NCBI GenBank assembly: GCA_016292805.1
Contig: JAEDFM010000018.1
Span: forward strand, 1 to 41,014
DNA: 41,014 bases
From: Treponema sp.
Lineage (GTDB): Bacteria; Spirochaetota; Spirochaetia; Treponematales; Treponemataceae
Reading direction: 5' to 3'
This document shows, one piece after another, positions 18,366-26,356 of the stretch (position 1 is its first letter; every line of letters begins with the position of its first letter). The notes beneath the pieces were generated by a model. The model saw only the letters and a list, made by a program, of their open reading frames with translations. It was not told where the DNA came from and did not search any database. The position numbers and the translations under genes are program-made.

Positions 18366-18435
18366 CCAGGAATCAAAGTGACAAATAGTTTTGTTTGTCA
18401 GTGTAATAAAAGAAGCAACAAGTAATCTTCCTTTG

Positions 18436-18467
18436 TTATTGCGAGGAGCGAAGCGACGTGGCAATCC
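18436..18467 (+). repeat. Dispersed palindromic-type repeat (TTATTGCGAGGAGCGAAGCG...)
   Basis: The stretch TTATTGCGAGGAGCGAAGCG followed by ACGTGGCAATCC has complementary ends (ATTGC and GCAAT) and is, from memory, one of the short palindromic elements scattered through many unrelated bacterial genomes. It contributes both a Shine-Dalgarno-like GAGGAG (18443-18448) and the GTG start codon of the following gene. A smaller hairpin, 18379-18385 with 18394-18400, lies just before it. Confidence 0.7.
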
Positions 18468-18994
18468 ATAATGATATACAACTAAGAACTGCAACTTTAG
18501 CAGACATAGACTCTATTATGAAAATAGAGTCTGCTGGCTTTATTGCTCAAATTCAGGAGGCTCAGACCGTTTTTGAAAAACGAATAAAGGTCTGTCCCTC
18601 TTTATTTTTGGTTTTTGAAGACAAAGCTTCTGGTATGATTGTTGGTTACTTGAGTGCAGAATATATGAGTCATGTTCCTGAGTCTGCAACTCAGTTAGCA
18701 TTGGGACATGAGCCTTGTGCTGTTGTTTCATCTATTATTTACATTTCATCTTTTTCTATTCTGCCTGAATATCGGGGAAATGGTACTGGCAGTTTTTTGT
18801 GGAACAAAGCATTGGAATATTTTGAAAGTCTTGGAACTGCAAATACTTTTTTATTGTTAGTAAACGAAGCCTGGGGTGGAGCAAAGCATATTTACAAAAA
18901 ATCTGGGTTTGAAGTTATTGATATTTTTGAAAACTTTTTTCCAACAGAAGGCAAAAATACAACGGCCGGTATTTTGATGAAGAAAAATCTGTAA
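18458..18994 (+). CDS. GNAT-family N-acetyltransferase
   Basis: The 178-residue protein has the GNAT fold: the opening IQLRTATLADIDSIMKIE is the usual first strand and helix, and the acetyl-CoA loop reads LPEYRGNGTGSFLWNKALEY (R-x-x-G-x-G/A pattern) after strand IIYISSFSI. The tail ILMKKNL completes the fold. Residues such as GHEP and an aromatic-rich middle resemble arylalkylamine-type members, but the substrate cannot be told. The only plausible start is the GTG at 18458, which lies inside a dispersed repeat that also supplies the ribosome site; the N-terminal MAIHN is thus repeat-encoded. The preceding in-frame stop is at 18407 and no other start codon lies between. Confidence 0.82.
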   Translation: MAIHNDIQLRTATLADIDSIMKIESAGFIAQIQEAQTVFEKRIKVCPSLFLVFEDKASGMIVGYLSAEYMSHVPESATQLALGHEPCAVVSSIIYISSFSILPEYRGNGTGSFLWNKALEYFESLGTANTFLLLVNEAWGGAKHIYKKSGFEVIDIFENFFPTEGKNTTAGILMKKNL

Positions 18995-19000
18995 AAAATG

Positions 19001-19050
19001 CAGCGAAAGGGGTTTTAGGGGAATAGTGGGAAGGCTTTCCCCTCCCGCTG
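19001..19050 (+). repeat. Imperfect 50-bp inverted repeat between GNAT and trxB genes
   Basis: CAGCG (19001-19005) pairs with CGCTG (19046-19050); inside, GGGGAA (19018-19023) pairs with TTCCCC (19037-19042). It could terminate the upstream operon or be another dispersed palindrome; there is no T-run directly after it. Confidence 0.45.
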
Positions 19051-19058
19051 AAATCCTG

Positions 19059-19087
19059 TCGACTAGGCTTTATATTTCTACTATAAT
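19059..19087 (+). promoter_or_regulatory. trxB promoter, leaderless geometry
   Basis: TCGACT (19059-19064), a 17-bp spacer and a perfect TATAAT (19082-19087) precede the ATG at 19095 by 7 nt. No Shine-Dalgarno can fit, so the mRNA should start at or next to the ATG. Confidence 0.6.
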
Positions 19088-19094
19088 TAATTTT

Positions 19095-20003
19095 ATGAGT
19101 GAACTTTACGACTATATTATTATTGGTGCGGGACCTGCTGGGTTAGCCAGTGCACAGTATGCTGCTCGTGGCGGACTGAAATGTATTGTGCTTGATATGG
19201 CGGGTGCTGGCGGTCAGGTAACTCAAATTACGGAACTGGAAAATTATCCTGGGGTGTTCCCTGTTGTAAATGGTACTGATTTTATGATGGGAATGCAGAA
19301 GCAGGCGGAAAGTTTTGGTGCCAGAATTGAAATGGTGCAGGTTACTTCAATTGATAAAACTGGAAATAATTATGTTGTAAAAAGTCGTAATAAAACATTC
19401 GAGGCGCCGGCACTGTGTCTGGCAACTGGCGCCTTCCACCGCAATCTGGAGGTTCCCGGAGAAATGGAACTGACTGGTCGTGGGGTTTCTTACTGCGCGG
19501 TTTGCGACGGTCCATTTTTTAAGAATAAAAAAATTGTGGTTGTTGGTGGGGGAGATTCTGCCTGCAGCGAGGCGGTTTATCTTTCTTCAATTTCGCCGGA
19601 TGTTACAATCATTCACCGCAGAGATACTTTCCGTGCCCAGAAGGCAGTGGTAGATAAAATGGTTGCCGCTGGTGTAAAAACTGTTTTTGATTCTGTTGTA
19701 AAGGCTGTGAATGGGGATGCAAAGGTTGAATCGGTTACATTGGAAAATGTAAAAACTGGAGAGCAGACTAAACTGGAATGTGATGCGGTTTTTGTGTTTA
19801 CTGGAATGCTTCCTAGAACTGAATTAGTAGAAATGCTTCCTAAGGATGAAGCTGGTTATATTAAAACTAACGAAAAAATGGAAACTATTATGCCTGGGCT
19901 TTATGCGGCGGGCGATGTTCGTTCCAAATCCTTCAGACAGGTGGTTACTGCAGTTAGCGACGGTGCCATTGCTGCCAACTCTGCTCGGGAATACATTAAA
20001 TAA
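19095..20003 (+). CDS. trxB: Thioredoxin reductase
   Basis: This is an NADPH-dependent flavoprotein that reduces thioredoxin. It shows the N-terminal FAD dinucleotide loop GAGPAG (residues 11-16), the redox-active CAVC (134-137) in the family's usual context SYCAVCDGPFF, the NADPH loop GGGDSACSEA just after it, and the C-terminal FAD motif AAGDVRSKSFRQVVTAVSDG. About 303 residues is normal. The frame is open further upstream to a GTG at 19026, but the family starts at MSELYDYIIIG and a promoter lies in between, so 19095 is chosen. It is followed after 2 nt by the GH3 gene, an unusual partner for a redox enzyme; no thioredoxin gene is in view. Confidence 0.95.
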   Translation: MSELYDYIIIGAGPAGLASAQYAARGGLKCIVLDMAGAGGQVTQITELENYPGVFPVVNGTDFMMGMQKQAESFGARIEMVQVTSIDKTGNNYVVKSRNKTFEAPALCLATGAFHRNLEVPGEMELTGRGVSYCAVCDGPFFKNKKIVVVGGGDSACSEAVYLSSISPDVTIIHRRDTFRAQKAVVDKMVAAGVKTVFDSVVKAVNGDAKVESVTLENVKTGEQTKLECDAVFVFTGMLPRTELVEMLPKDEAGYIKTNEKMETIMPGLYAAGDVRSKSFRQVVTAVSDGAIAANSAREYIK

Positions 20004-20005
20004 TT

Positions 20006-21688
20006 ATGAAAAGCTTTGGATTTATAAAAAAAGGTTTTATACTGCTGTCTGCTTTTTGGGCTGCTGGTGCAATTAATTTTTTAAGTGGTCAGACTGTTTC
20101 TTTCTGGTCTAAGCTTCCTAACGAAGAGCTTGCACACCGCATTACAGAGCAAATGACCGATACAGAGTTGCTGGCCCAAACCTTTATGTTTGGCTGGGCT
20201 GGTGCGGAACCTAGCGAGCTTTTGTATCAGTGGGTTGACCGTGGTCTTGGTTCTGTAAAAGTTTTTGGCTGGAACACTGACGATATTTACCTGGTTGCAA
20301 AATCTATTTCAAACCTACAGAAGTCTGCGGCTAAAAATCGCTTTCAGATTCCTTTGCTGGTTGCAACTGACCAGGAAGGCGGCTGGATTCGTCATGTAAA
20401 AGGCGATACTTCCATTACCCCAGGTAACATGGCTATTGGTGCGGCAGGATACCCAGCAGATTCCTGGTATAGCGCCTATTACATCAGTCGGGAAATTAAA
20501 GCTCTTGGAATCAACATGAACTTTGCCCCAACTGTAGATTTGTTTACAGACCACAATTCTACAATTATTGGAACCCGTTCCTTTGGCGAAGATCCAGATA
20601 AGGCAGGACTTCTTGGTGTAGCTTTTGCGGCCGGCAGTATGGCTGCTGGAATTATTCCAACTGTAAAGCATTTCCCTGGCCACGGAGATACAAATCTGGA
20701 TTCTCACGGAAGGCTTCCTGTTATTGATATTGATTTTAATACTTTTAAAACAAGAGAGCTTGTGCCTTACATTTATCTTATTAAAGAAAAGGTACCGGCT
20801 GTAATGTCTGGTCATTTAAGTTTCCCTCAGATTGAATCAAGCGGTGCTCCGGCATCACTTTCCAAATATTTCCTTACAGACTTATTGCGAAATCAGTTAG
20901 GCTATGAAGGTCTTATTATTACTGACGATATGATGATGGTAGGTGCTACAATTTACGCTGGTACAATGTCCAATGCTTTTAGAATGGCACTGGAAGCTGG
21001 TAACGATATCATTCTTTCTTCTACAACTGCCAGACTTAACGAAGCCTTATGGACGTCTAATCTGGAGCTTATGAGCGAAGATTCTGCCTTCCGCGAAAAA
21101 GTAAAGGAAGCTGCCTTCCGTGTAATTCGTGCAAAGCTGGAATATTTTAAAAGCGGAAATGCTGCACCCTTGTATCCAAATCCGAACAGTTTAGATAAAG
21201 CAATTCCTGATCCTGAAGGAGATAAATTTTTCCTGGAACAGGCTTGTCGTTCTGTTACTGTAGAAAAGAAAGGTACTTTCCCATTAACTCAGGAATCGGC
21301 TGGCCGTGTACTTTTGCTTGGTTCTTTAAGCAGCTTCTTTAATTCTGCAAAAGCAAGATTTCCTAATTCTGGTTCTTATCGTTACACCTATGATTGCGGA
21401 CCTAACGAAACTCAATCTGTTTTAGATAATCTTCCAAACTATATGTATGGTTATGATACTTTTATTGTTTGTGTAAATAATGAAAATCATGTGAAGATTG
21501 CTAACGCCCTTAAAGGGTTAAATAAGAAAGTAATCATTTTGTCTACAATGTCGCCAACGCTAACAGAATCTCTTTCCTGGGCAGATACAATTCTTCTTGG
21601 CTACAGCTGGCGCTGCGACTATTCAATGCGCGCCATGGTTGGTGCAGTTGCTGGAGATTTTGAACCAAGAGGCACAAAGCCTTATTAG
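20006..21688 (+). CDS. Secreted GH3 family beta-N-acetylhexosaminidase
   Basis: A signal peptide (KKGFILLSAFWAAGAINFLSG) is followed by a GH3 (beta/alpha)8 barrel: ATDQEGGWIRHVKG, then KHFPGHGDTNLDSHGRLP (from about residue 220, the NagZ-type loop with its His acid/base), and the nucleophile in IITDDMMM (about Asp307). A second domain of about 170 residues follows (KLEYFKSG to the end), as in secreted two-domain members. NagZ-type enzymes remove GlcNAc from peptidoglycan fragments or chitooligosaccharides; export here suggests periplasmic muropeptide recycling or scavenging from gut glycans (inference). It sits 2 nt after trxB and ends 18 bp from the convergent tapT gene. Confidence 0.88.
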   Translation: MKSFGFIKKGFILLSAFWAAGAINFLSGQTVSFWSKLPNEELAHRITEQMTDTELLAQTFMFGWAGAEPSELLYQWVDRGLGSVKVFGWNTDDIYLVAKSISNLQKSAAKNRFQIPLLVATDQEGGWIRHVKGDTSITPGNMAIGAAGYPADSWYSAYYISREIKALGINMNFAPTVDLFTDHNSTIIGTRSFGEDPDKAGLLGVAFAAGSMAAGIIPTVKHFPGHGDTNLDSHGRLPVIDIDFNTFKTRELVPYIYLIKEKVPAVMSGHLSFPQIESSGAPASLSKYFLTDLLRNQLGYEGLIITDDMMMVGATIYAGTMSNAFRMALEAGNDIILSSTTARLNEALWTSNLELMSEDSAFREKVKEAAFRVIRAKLEYFKSGNAAPLYPNPNSLDKAIPDPEGDKFFLEQACRSVTVEKKGTFPLTQESAGRVLLLGSLSSFFNSAKARFPNSGSYRYTYDCGPNETQSVLDNLPNYMYGYDTFIVCVNNENHVKIANALKGLNKKVIILSTMSPTLTESLSWADTILLGYSWRCDYSMRAMVGAVAGDFEPRGTKPY

Positions 21689-21706
21689 GTCCAAAGCTTA
21701 CCAGGT

Positions 21707-22405
21707 TTAATCTTTTAATTCTTTGATAAAATCCGGAATCTCTTTTGCCTTTTTGTATTTGTTATCATAGTGGTGAGTGTTTGGAATGAGACCGTTTATT
21801 CTGTCGTTTTCCTTTTGCAGCTGAAGCTTTATCATTTGTTTAAAAACATTCATTAATGGTTCCGGATCAATTTCTTTACTTACCATATCAACTGTCTGAA
21901 GTTCTTTAATAAGATAATAGCAGCATTCAATTGTGGAAATATATTCTGGTCGTGGTTCCCGTTTAAATGTAAAAATTGAACGATAGTCTCCATAAAAAGA
22001 AATGCGTGGTAATTCCAGCAAAAATGGATTATGTTCAATCATTTTTCTAGAGCAGAACCATGTTGCATCCAGAATGAGTACAAGCAGAGTTTTTTTTCCA
22101 AGTGTTTCCTTAAATCCTTCCCGTTTAGCAGTCCAGGCTTCTTCTCCCGGATACATCATTACCGGGAAATATTGAGGATCATTCAAGAGTTCATTAAGTC
22201 GTTTGTTTTCTGCAAAATCCAGACCAACAATTATTTCTGAATTGATCAGACAATTGTGGGAAAGGTACCCGGTTCCAGTTCGCTGTTTTTTGAACTCCTT
22301 TGGGTGCATTAAAAATACAAATTTAATGCCAGTATCCAGTTCCTTTGAGTATTTGCAAAGACATGCTGTTGTTGGTTTGAAGCATTTAAAACATCTGTCG
22401 CTCAT
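21707..22405 (-). CDS. DTW-domain tRNA-uridine aminocarboxypropyltransferase
   Basis: The protein has the N-terminal zinc-knuckle-like cysteines of the family (RCFKCFKPTTACLC, four Cys), the conserved HPKEFKKQRTGTGYL and the D-x-T-W motif as LDATW (about residue 112), followed by RISFYGDYRSIFTFKREPRP and the helical end. DTW proteins (TapT/Tuaa in E. coli) transfer the aminocarboxypropyl group of SAM to a uridine of tRNA (acp3U47 in E. coli). The match over the whole 232 residues is good. A TATGAT box lies 12 nt before the ATG (22423-22418) without a good -35 and without a Shine-Dalgarno; the gene is divergent to lptC across 76 bp. Confidence 0.85.
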   Translation of the reverse strand: MSDRCFKCFKPTTACLCKYSKELDTGIKFVFLMHPKEFKKQRTGTGYLSHNCLINSEIIVGLDFAENKRLNELLNDPQYFPVMMYPGEEAWTAKREGFKETLGKKTLLVLILDATWFCSRKMIEHNPFLLELPRISFYGDYRSIFTFKREPRPEYISTIECCYYLIKELQTVDMVSKEIDPEPLMNVFKQMIKLQLQKENDRINGLIPNTHHYDNKYKKAKEIPDFIKELKD

Positions 22406-22443
22406 AATTCAAAATGTATCATAAATCTTAGTTTTAGTCCTTA

Positions 22444-22471
22444 TTGACAATTGTTTTGTAAACGTCATAAT
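22444..22471 (+). promoter_or_regulatory. lptCAB promoter, short or absent leader
   Basis: A perfect TTGACA (22444-22449), 16-bp spacer and CATAAT (22466-22471) lie 10 nt before the lptC ATG at 22482. No ribosome-binding site is visible in the gap. Confidence 0.7.
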
Positions 22472-22481
22472 TTAAAGACTT

Positions 22482-23033
22482 ATGAAAAAAATAATTTTGG
22501 GGACAGTCCTTATTTCTCTTTTTGCATTATGCGGGTGTTCATTAAAATATGTGGAAACTCCTAATGTTGATGATGTTGTGCCTGAATTTGTTTTTGAAAA
22601 CACTACAATGACCAGCTACCAGAAGAATAAGAAAAAAACTGTTGTAAATGCAGAAATTCTGGAGCAGTACAAAAATTCTACTGAAAGTTATGCCAAGGGA
22701 CTGGAGTTTACAACCTTTGATGATAAAGGTAAGGTTTCCAGCGAAGGTCAGTGTGATTATCTTTTTGCAGACACTAAAAAGGAAACCTATCAGCTTTTTG
22801 ATAATATTACATTAAAGAATTATTCTGATAATATTAATTTTTATGCAGATGCTTTAAAATATGACGGTAAAACAGAGCAGCTGACCAGCGGAAAATCTGA
22901 TACTGTAAAAATTGAAAAAGATAATACTGTGATTCACGGAAGTGGATTTTCGGCCAGCGGAGTAAGCAAAACCTATCGTTTTACAGGTGCTGTTTCTGGC
23001 GAAATTGAAGAAGAAACTAAGGAGGAAAAATGA
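22482..23033 (+). CDS. lptC: LptC-like component of the LPS-export bridge, as a lipoprotein
   Basis: The protein is identified mainly by position (directly before lptA and lptB) and by its LptC/OstA-type beta-jellyroll sequence: SYAKGLEFTTFDDKGKVSSEG, then alternating strands ending in a G-S-G-F loop (HGSGFSASGVSKTYRF). LptC links the inner-membrane LptB2FG ATPase to the periplasmic LptA bridge. Unlike E. coli LptC, which has a transmembrane helix, this N-terminus is a lipoprotein signal with a lipobox-like ALCGC (Cys19). The stop overlaps the lptA start by 4 nt. Identity as LptC is an inference from weak similarity plus context. Confidence 0.75.
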   Translation: MKKIILGTVLISLFALCGCSLKYVETPNVDDVVPEFVFENTTMTSYQKNKKKTVVNAEILEQYKNSTESYAKGLEFTTFDDKGKVSSEGQCDYLFADTKKETYQLFDNITLKNYSDNINFYADALKYDGKTEQLTSGKSDTVKIEKDNTVIHGSGFSASGVSKTYRFTGAVSGEIEEETKEEK

Positions 23034-23698
23034 TGATGAAGAAGTTTTTAAGTTTTGTCATATTGTGTTCACTCTTTAGTCTGGTGTTTGCAGAGAAGAT
23101 TATGTTTTCTGCAGATGGAATGACTGGGCAGGCAGGCAGCTCAAATTCCACTACTGTTTTGGAAGGGGAAGCTTTTGTTCAGACTGATACAATGAAGATT
23201 CAGGCTGATAGAATTGAACTTTCCGGCGAAAACTATCGGGTAATTATTGCTGAAGGAAATGTAACAGGACAGAATCTGGAAAGTGCCATGGAATTTGAAT
23301 GTGACACTCTTTCCTTCGACCGCACAACAAAGGTTGCCACTTTGCAGGGAAATGTTTCTTTAAAAGATAAAGAAAACAATGTAACAGCTAAAGCTCAGAT
23401 TATTGAATATAATCAGGAAACTGACACAGCTATAATGCAGATTCAGATAAATCTTAAACAGAAGGAAAACGAGTGCTTAGGTTCTTATGCAATCTATCTT
23501 AAACAGCAGCAGCTTCTGGAGCTTTCTGGAAATGCTCAGATTACTCAGAAAAACGATACCTTTAGAGCCCAGCATATTTCATTAAATATGGAAACTCAGG
23601 AAATAACTCTTGATGGAAATGTTCGGGGTTCCGTAAAAGAAACAAAAAATAAAGAAGAAAAAACTTCTGTACCAAAGGAGAATTTAAAAGATGAGTGA
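23030..23698 (+). CDS. lptA: LptA/OstA-like periplasmic bridge protein
   Basis: A signal peptide (KKFLSFVILCSLFSLVFA) is followed by about 160 residues of the OstA/LptA fold: repeated short strands such as VLEGEAFVQTDTMKIQADRIELS, ATLQGNVSLKDKENNVTA and LELSGNAQITQKNDTFRA with the characteristic G-N-V/A turns. LptA polymerises to carry lipid A-type glycolipid across the periplasm. The charged C-terminal tail (KNKEEKTSVPKENLKDE) overlaps the lptB start by 8 nt. Three ATGs stand in a row (23030, 23033, 23036); GGAGG at 23021-23025 favours one of the first two. Confidence 0.85.
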   Translation: MMMKKFLSFVILCSLFSLVFAEKIMFSADGMTGQAGSSNSTTVLEGEAFVQTDTMKIQADRIELSGENYRVIIAEGNVTGQNLESAMEFECDTLSFDRTTKVATLQGNVSLKDKENNVTAKAQIIEYNQETDTAIMQIQINLKQKENECLGSYAIYLKQQQLLELSGNAQITQKNDTFRAQHISLNMETQEITLDGNVRGSVKETKNKEEKTSVPKENLKDE

Positions 23699-24485
23699 TG
23701 AAGAAGTAATTCAGCAGTCGGAAAATGAACAGCCATCTGTAACTCCTGCAGACAATCAGAATCATATTTTACGTGTAACCAGCCTTTACAAATCTTTTGG
23801 TCATAAAAAGGTAGTTCGTGGTGTAGAGCTTTCTATGAAGCAGGGGGAAGTTCTTGGTTTGTTGGGACCAAACGGTGCCGGTAAAACTACAACTTTCTAT
23901 ATGGTAGTAGGTTTTTATAAACCAACTGCCGGAGATGTTTTTTTAGATGATCAGTGTATTACTCGTCTTCCAATGTATAAACGTGCCCGTTTAGGAATTG
24001 CTTATCTTCCACAAGAGCCTTCTGTATTCCGTAAGTTCACTGTAGAAGAAAATATCTGGTCTATTCTGGAAACCCGCCGCGATTTAACTAAGGAACAGAA
24101 AAAAGAACGACTTGAAAGCCTTATAGATGAATTTTCCATTGAAAGAATCCGCAAGCAGAAGGCCTACACCTTGTCTGGTGGTGAACGCCGCCGTACAGAA
24201 ATTGCCCGTTCCCTTGCATTGGAACCAAAGTTTTTGCTTTTGGATGAACCATTTGCCGGAATTGACCCAATTGCTGTAGCCGATATTAAAAGCATGATTC
24301 GCCTGCTGGCAAAACGAGGAATCGGCATTCTTATTACTGACCACAATGTTCGCGATACACTGGAAATTACAGACCGTGCCATCATTATTAACCAGGGCAC
24401 AATTATGACTCAGGGAAGTAAGGAAGAAATTCTTGAATCCGAAGTAGCCAGAAAAATTTACCTTGGTGAAAATTTTTCAATGTAG
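23691..24485 (+). CDS. lptB: LptB-type ABC ATPase of the glycolipid-export machine
   Basis: This is a complete ABC ATPase: Walker A GPNGAGKT (59-66), Q-loop in AYLPQEPSVFRKFTVEENI (typical of LptB), signature LSGGERRRTEIARSLA, Walker B FLLLDEPFAGIDPIAV and switch His in ITDHNVRDTLEITDRA. The final IYLGENFSM resembles the LptB end. About 25 acidic N-terminal residues before the core are extra relative to E. coli LptB. LptF and LptG permeases are not in the window. It presumably powers delivery of a surface glycolipid to the outer membrane. Confidence 0.93.
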   Translation: MSDEEVIQQSENEQPSVTPADNQNHILRVTSLYKSFGHKKVVRGVELSMKQGEVLGLLGPNGAGKTTTFYMVVGFYKPTAGDVFLDDQCITRLPMYKRARLGIAYLPQEPSVFRKFTVEENIWSILETRRDLTKEQKKERLESLIDEFSIERIRKQKAYTLSGGERRRTEIARSLALEPKFLLLDEPFAGIDPIAVADIKSMIRLLAKRGIGILITDHNVRDTLEITDRAIIINQGTIMTQGSKEEILESEVARKIYLGENFSM

Positions 24486-24656
24486 AAAATTCCAGCTGGT
24501 CTTGTTTATAAAAAACCCATATTCCGAACTTAGTCGGGATCCATATTATAATTAGACTTTTTTTGAATCTGAACAGTATAATGCCGATTTTGTTTTGCTA
24601 AAGCGTAATTTTTGTATTGTACAATTATCAATTTCTTCTTATATATAATTCTTTAT

Positions 24657-24685
24657 TTGACATCTGACATATCTTCCGTTATTAT
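24657..24685 (+). promoter_or_regulatory. rny promoter
   Basis: TTGACA (24657-24662), 17-bp spacer and TATTAT (24680-24685) predict transcription from about 24692, giving a leader of roughly 34 nt with a GGGAGA ribosome site (24714-24719). The 240 bp upstream, after lptB, are AT-rich and show no gene or clear terminator. Confidence 0.75.
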
Positions 24686-24725
24686 TAAAAGCAACAATTT
24701 TAATATGTAAAATGGGAGAAAAAGT

Positions 24726-26258
24726 ATGCCTACTATTGTATGGTTCATCATTCTTCCTGTTGTTGGAATTGTTCTTGGATGGATTATTCGCTGGATTTAT
24801 GCCAGATTTCAATTAACAGCATCTGAACAGAAAGCAGAACGTGTAAAGCAGGATGCAATCAGAGAGGCTGAAGCACAGAAAAAAGAAATATTGCTTAATG
24901 CAAAAGATGAGCTCATTCGGGAAAGAAATCAGCAGGAAAAAGAAAACAGAGAGCGACGGGCTGAAGTACAGCGCTTTGAAGCTAGAGTAAACAAAAAAGA
25001 AGAATTACTTGATCAGCGTGCCGCAGAATTTGAAAAAAGTGAAAAAGAACTTGCAGAAGCTAAAGCTGCAATGGTAAAACGTGAAGAGGCACTTGCTAAG
25101 CAGGAAGAAAAGTACAGAACTGAATTGGAAAAGATTTCTGGACTTTCGGCTCAGGAAGCAAAGGACCTTATCATTAAAAGTCTTGAAAATGAAGCTAGAC
25201 ATGATGCTCAGGCTATGATCAATAAGATTGAGCAGGATGCACAGCTTTCAGCAGAAAAGAAAGCCAAAGAAATTCTTATCACAACAATTCAGAGAATTGC
25301 ACCAGAAACAACAAGTGATATTACTGTAACAACAGTTTCATTACCATCTGATGAAATGAAAGGTCGTATCATTGGTCGTGAAGGTCGTAACATCAGAACT
25401 TTGGAAACACTTACAGGTGTTGATATCATTATTGATGATACTCCAGAAGCTGTTGTTATTTCTTGTTTTGACCCTGTTCGCAAGGAAATTGCTAAACAGT
25501 CACTTGAACGCTTAATTTCAGACGGACGTATTCATCCAGCCCGTATTGAAGAAATCGTTCAGAAGGTTACACACGAAATTCAGAACAAGATTTACGAGGA
25601 AGGAGAACGATGCCTCTTTGATCTTGGAATTCATAATATGAACCCAGAGGGAATTAGAGCTCTTGGTCGTTTGTATTTCCGTACAAGTTATGGGCAGAAT
25701 GTACTTACACATTCTAAAGAAGTTGCAATGGCTGCCAGCATGGTTGCTGCAGAAATTGGTGCTGACCGTGAGCTTGCTAAGCGTGCAGCTGTACTTCATG
25801 ATATTGGTAAGGGAGCTGAAAATGACAGTGACCAGAACCACGCAGAAGTTGGTGCAGAGATGGCGCGTAAAATGGGTGAAGATGCCCGCGTTATTAATGC
25901 AATTGCTGCACACCATAACGATGTTGAAGCAGAAACAATTGAAGCTGTAATTGTTCAGATTGCCGATGCAATTTCTGCTGCTCGTCCTGGTGCACGCCGC
26001 GAAACAATTGATAACTATGTAAAACGTCTTGAAAACCTTGAAGCTATTGCTGAAGCCTTTGAAGGTGTTGAAAAAGCATACGCTATTCAGGCAGGTCGTG
26101 AATTGCGCATCCTTGTAAATAACGAAAAGATTCCTGATGGAGAAGTAAAAGAATTAGCAAGAAGTATTGCTAAGCAGATTGAAACTGATTTGCGTTATCC
26201 AGGAAGAATCAGACTTACAATGATTCGCGAAACTCGCATTATTGAGTACGCTCGATAG
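24726..26258 (+). CDS. rny: Ribonuclease Y
   Basis: The domain order is that of RNase Y: an N-terminal membrane helix (IVWFIILPVVGIVLGWII), a long charged coiled coil (about 30-190), a KH RNA-binding domain with the loop GRIIGREGRNIRTLE (about 213-227), and an HD phosphohydrolase domain with LHDIGKG (about 357) and AHHND further on. The C-terminus YPGRIRLTMIRETRIIEYAR is typical. At 510 residues it is full length. RNase Y is a membrane-bound endonuclease that starts mRNA decay in bacteria lacking RNase E. It is a single-gene unit with its own promoter and terminator. Confidence 0.97.
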   Translation: MPTIVWFIILPVVGIVLGWIIRWIYARFQLTASEQKAERVKQDAIREAEAQKKEILLNAKDELIRERNQQEKENRERRAEVQRFEARVNKKEELLDQRAAEFEKSEKELAEAKAAMVKREEALAKQEEKYRTELEKISGLSAQEAKDLIIKSLENEARHDAQAMINKIEQDAQLSAEKKAKEILITTIQRIAPETTSDITVTTVSLPSDEMKGRIIGREGRNIRTLETLTGVDIIIDDTPEAVVISCFDPVRKEIAKQSLERLISDGRIHPARIEEIVQKVTHEIQNKIYEEGERCLFDLGIHNMNPEGIRALGRLYFRTSYGQNVLTHSKEVAMAASMVAAEIGADRELAKRAAVLHDIGKGAENDSDQNHAEVGAEMARKMGEDARVINAIAAHHNDVEAETIEAVIVQIADAISAARPGARRETIDNYVKRLENLEAIAEAFEGVEKAYAIQAGRELRILVNNEKIPDGEVKELARSIAKQIETDLRYPGRIRLTMIRETRIIEYAR

Positions 26259-26313
26259 TTCTATAAAGTTGATTATTATTTGTCAGTATTCTGACTTATA
26301 AATTAGGGGGAAG

Positions 26314-26343
26314 GGACACTTCGAAAGTGGTGTCCTTTTTTTT
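26314..26343 (+). terminator. Rho-independent terminator of rny
   Basis: GGACAC (26314-26319) pairs with GTGTCC (26330-26335), with an alternative inner stem CACTT/AAGTG, followed by eight T. The opposite strand has no T-run, so it serves the plus strand only. Confidence 0.85.
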
Positions 26344-26356
26344 ATATTTATAAGAT

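Noticed and set aside
19026..19094. N-terminal extension of trxB from a GTG at 19026
   Set aside because: It runs through an inverted repeat and the promoter; the family begins at the ATG at 19095.
20315..20815. 166-codon minus-strand frame in the GH3 gene
   Set aside because: Shadow of a gene with clear catalytic motifs on the plus strand.
24486..24656. tRNA, riboswitch or small gene in the lptB-rny gap
   Set aside because: Only short weak stems and TATAAT-like strings in AT-rich DNA; no cloverleaf or conserved aptamer pattern could be recognised.
25518..25916. 132-codon minus-strand frame in rny
   Set aside because: Antisense shadow of the HD domain; no domain of its own.
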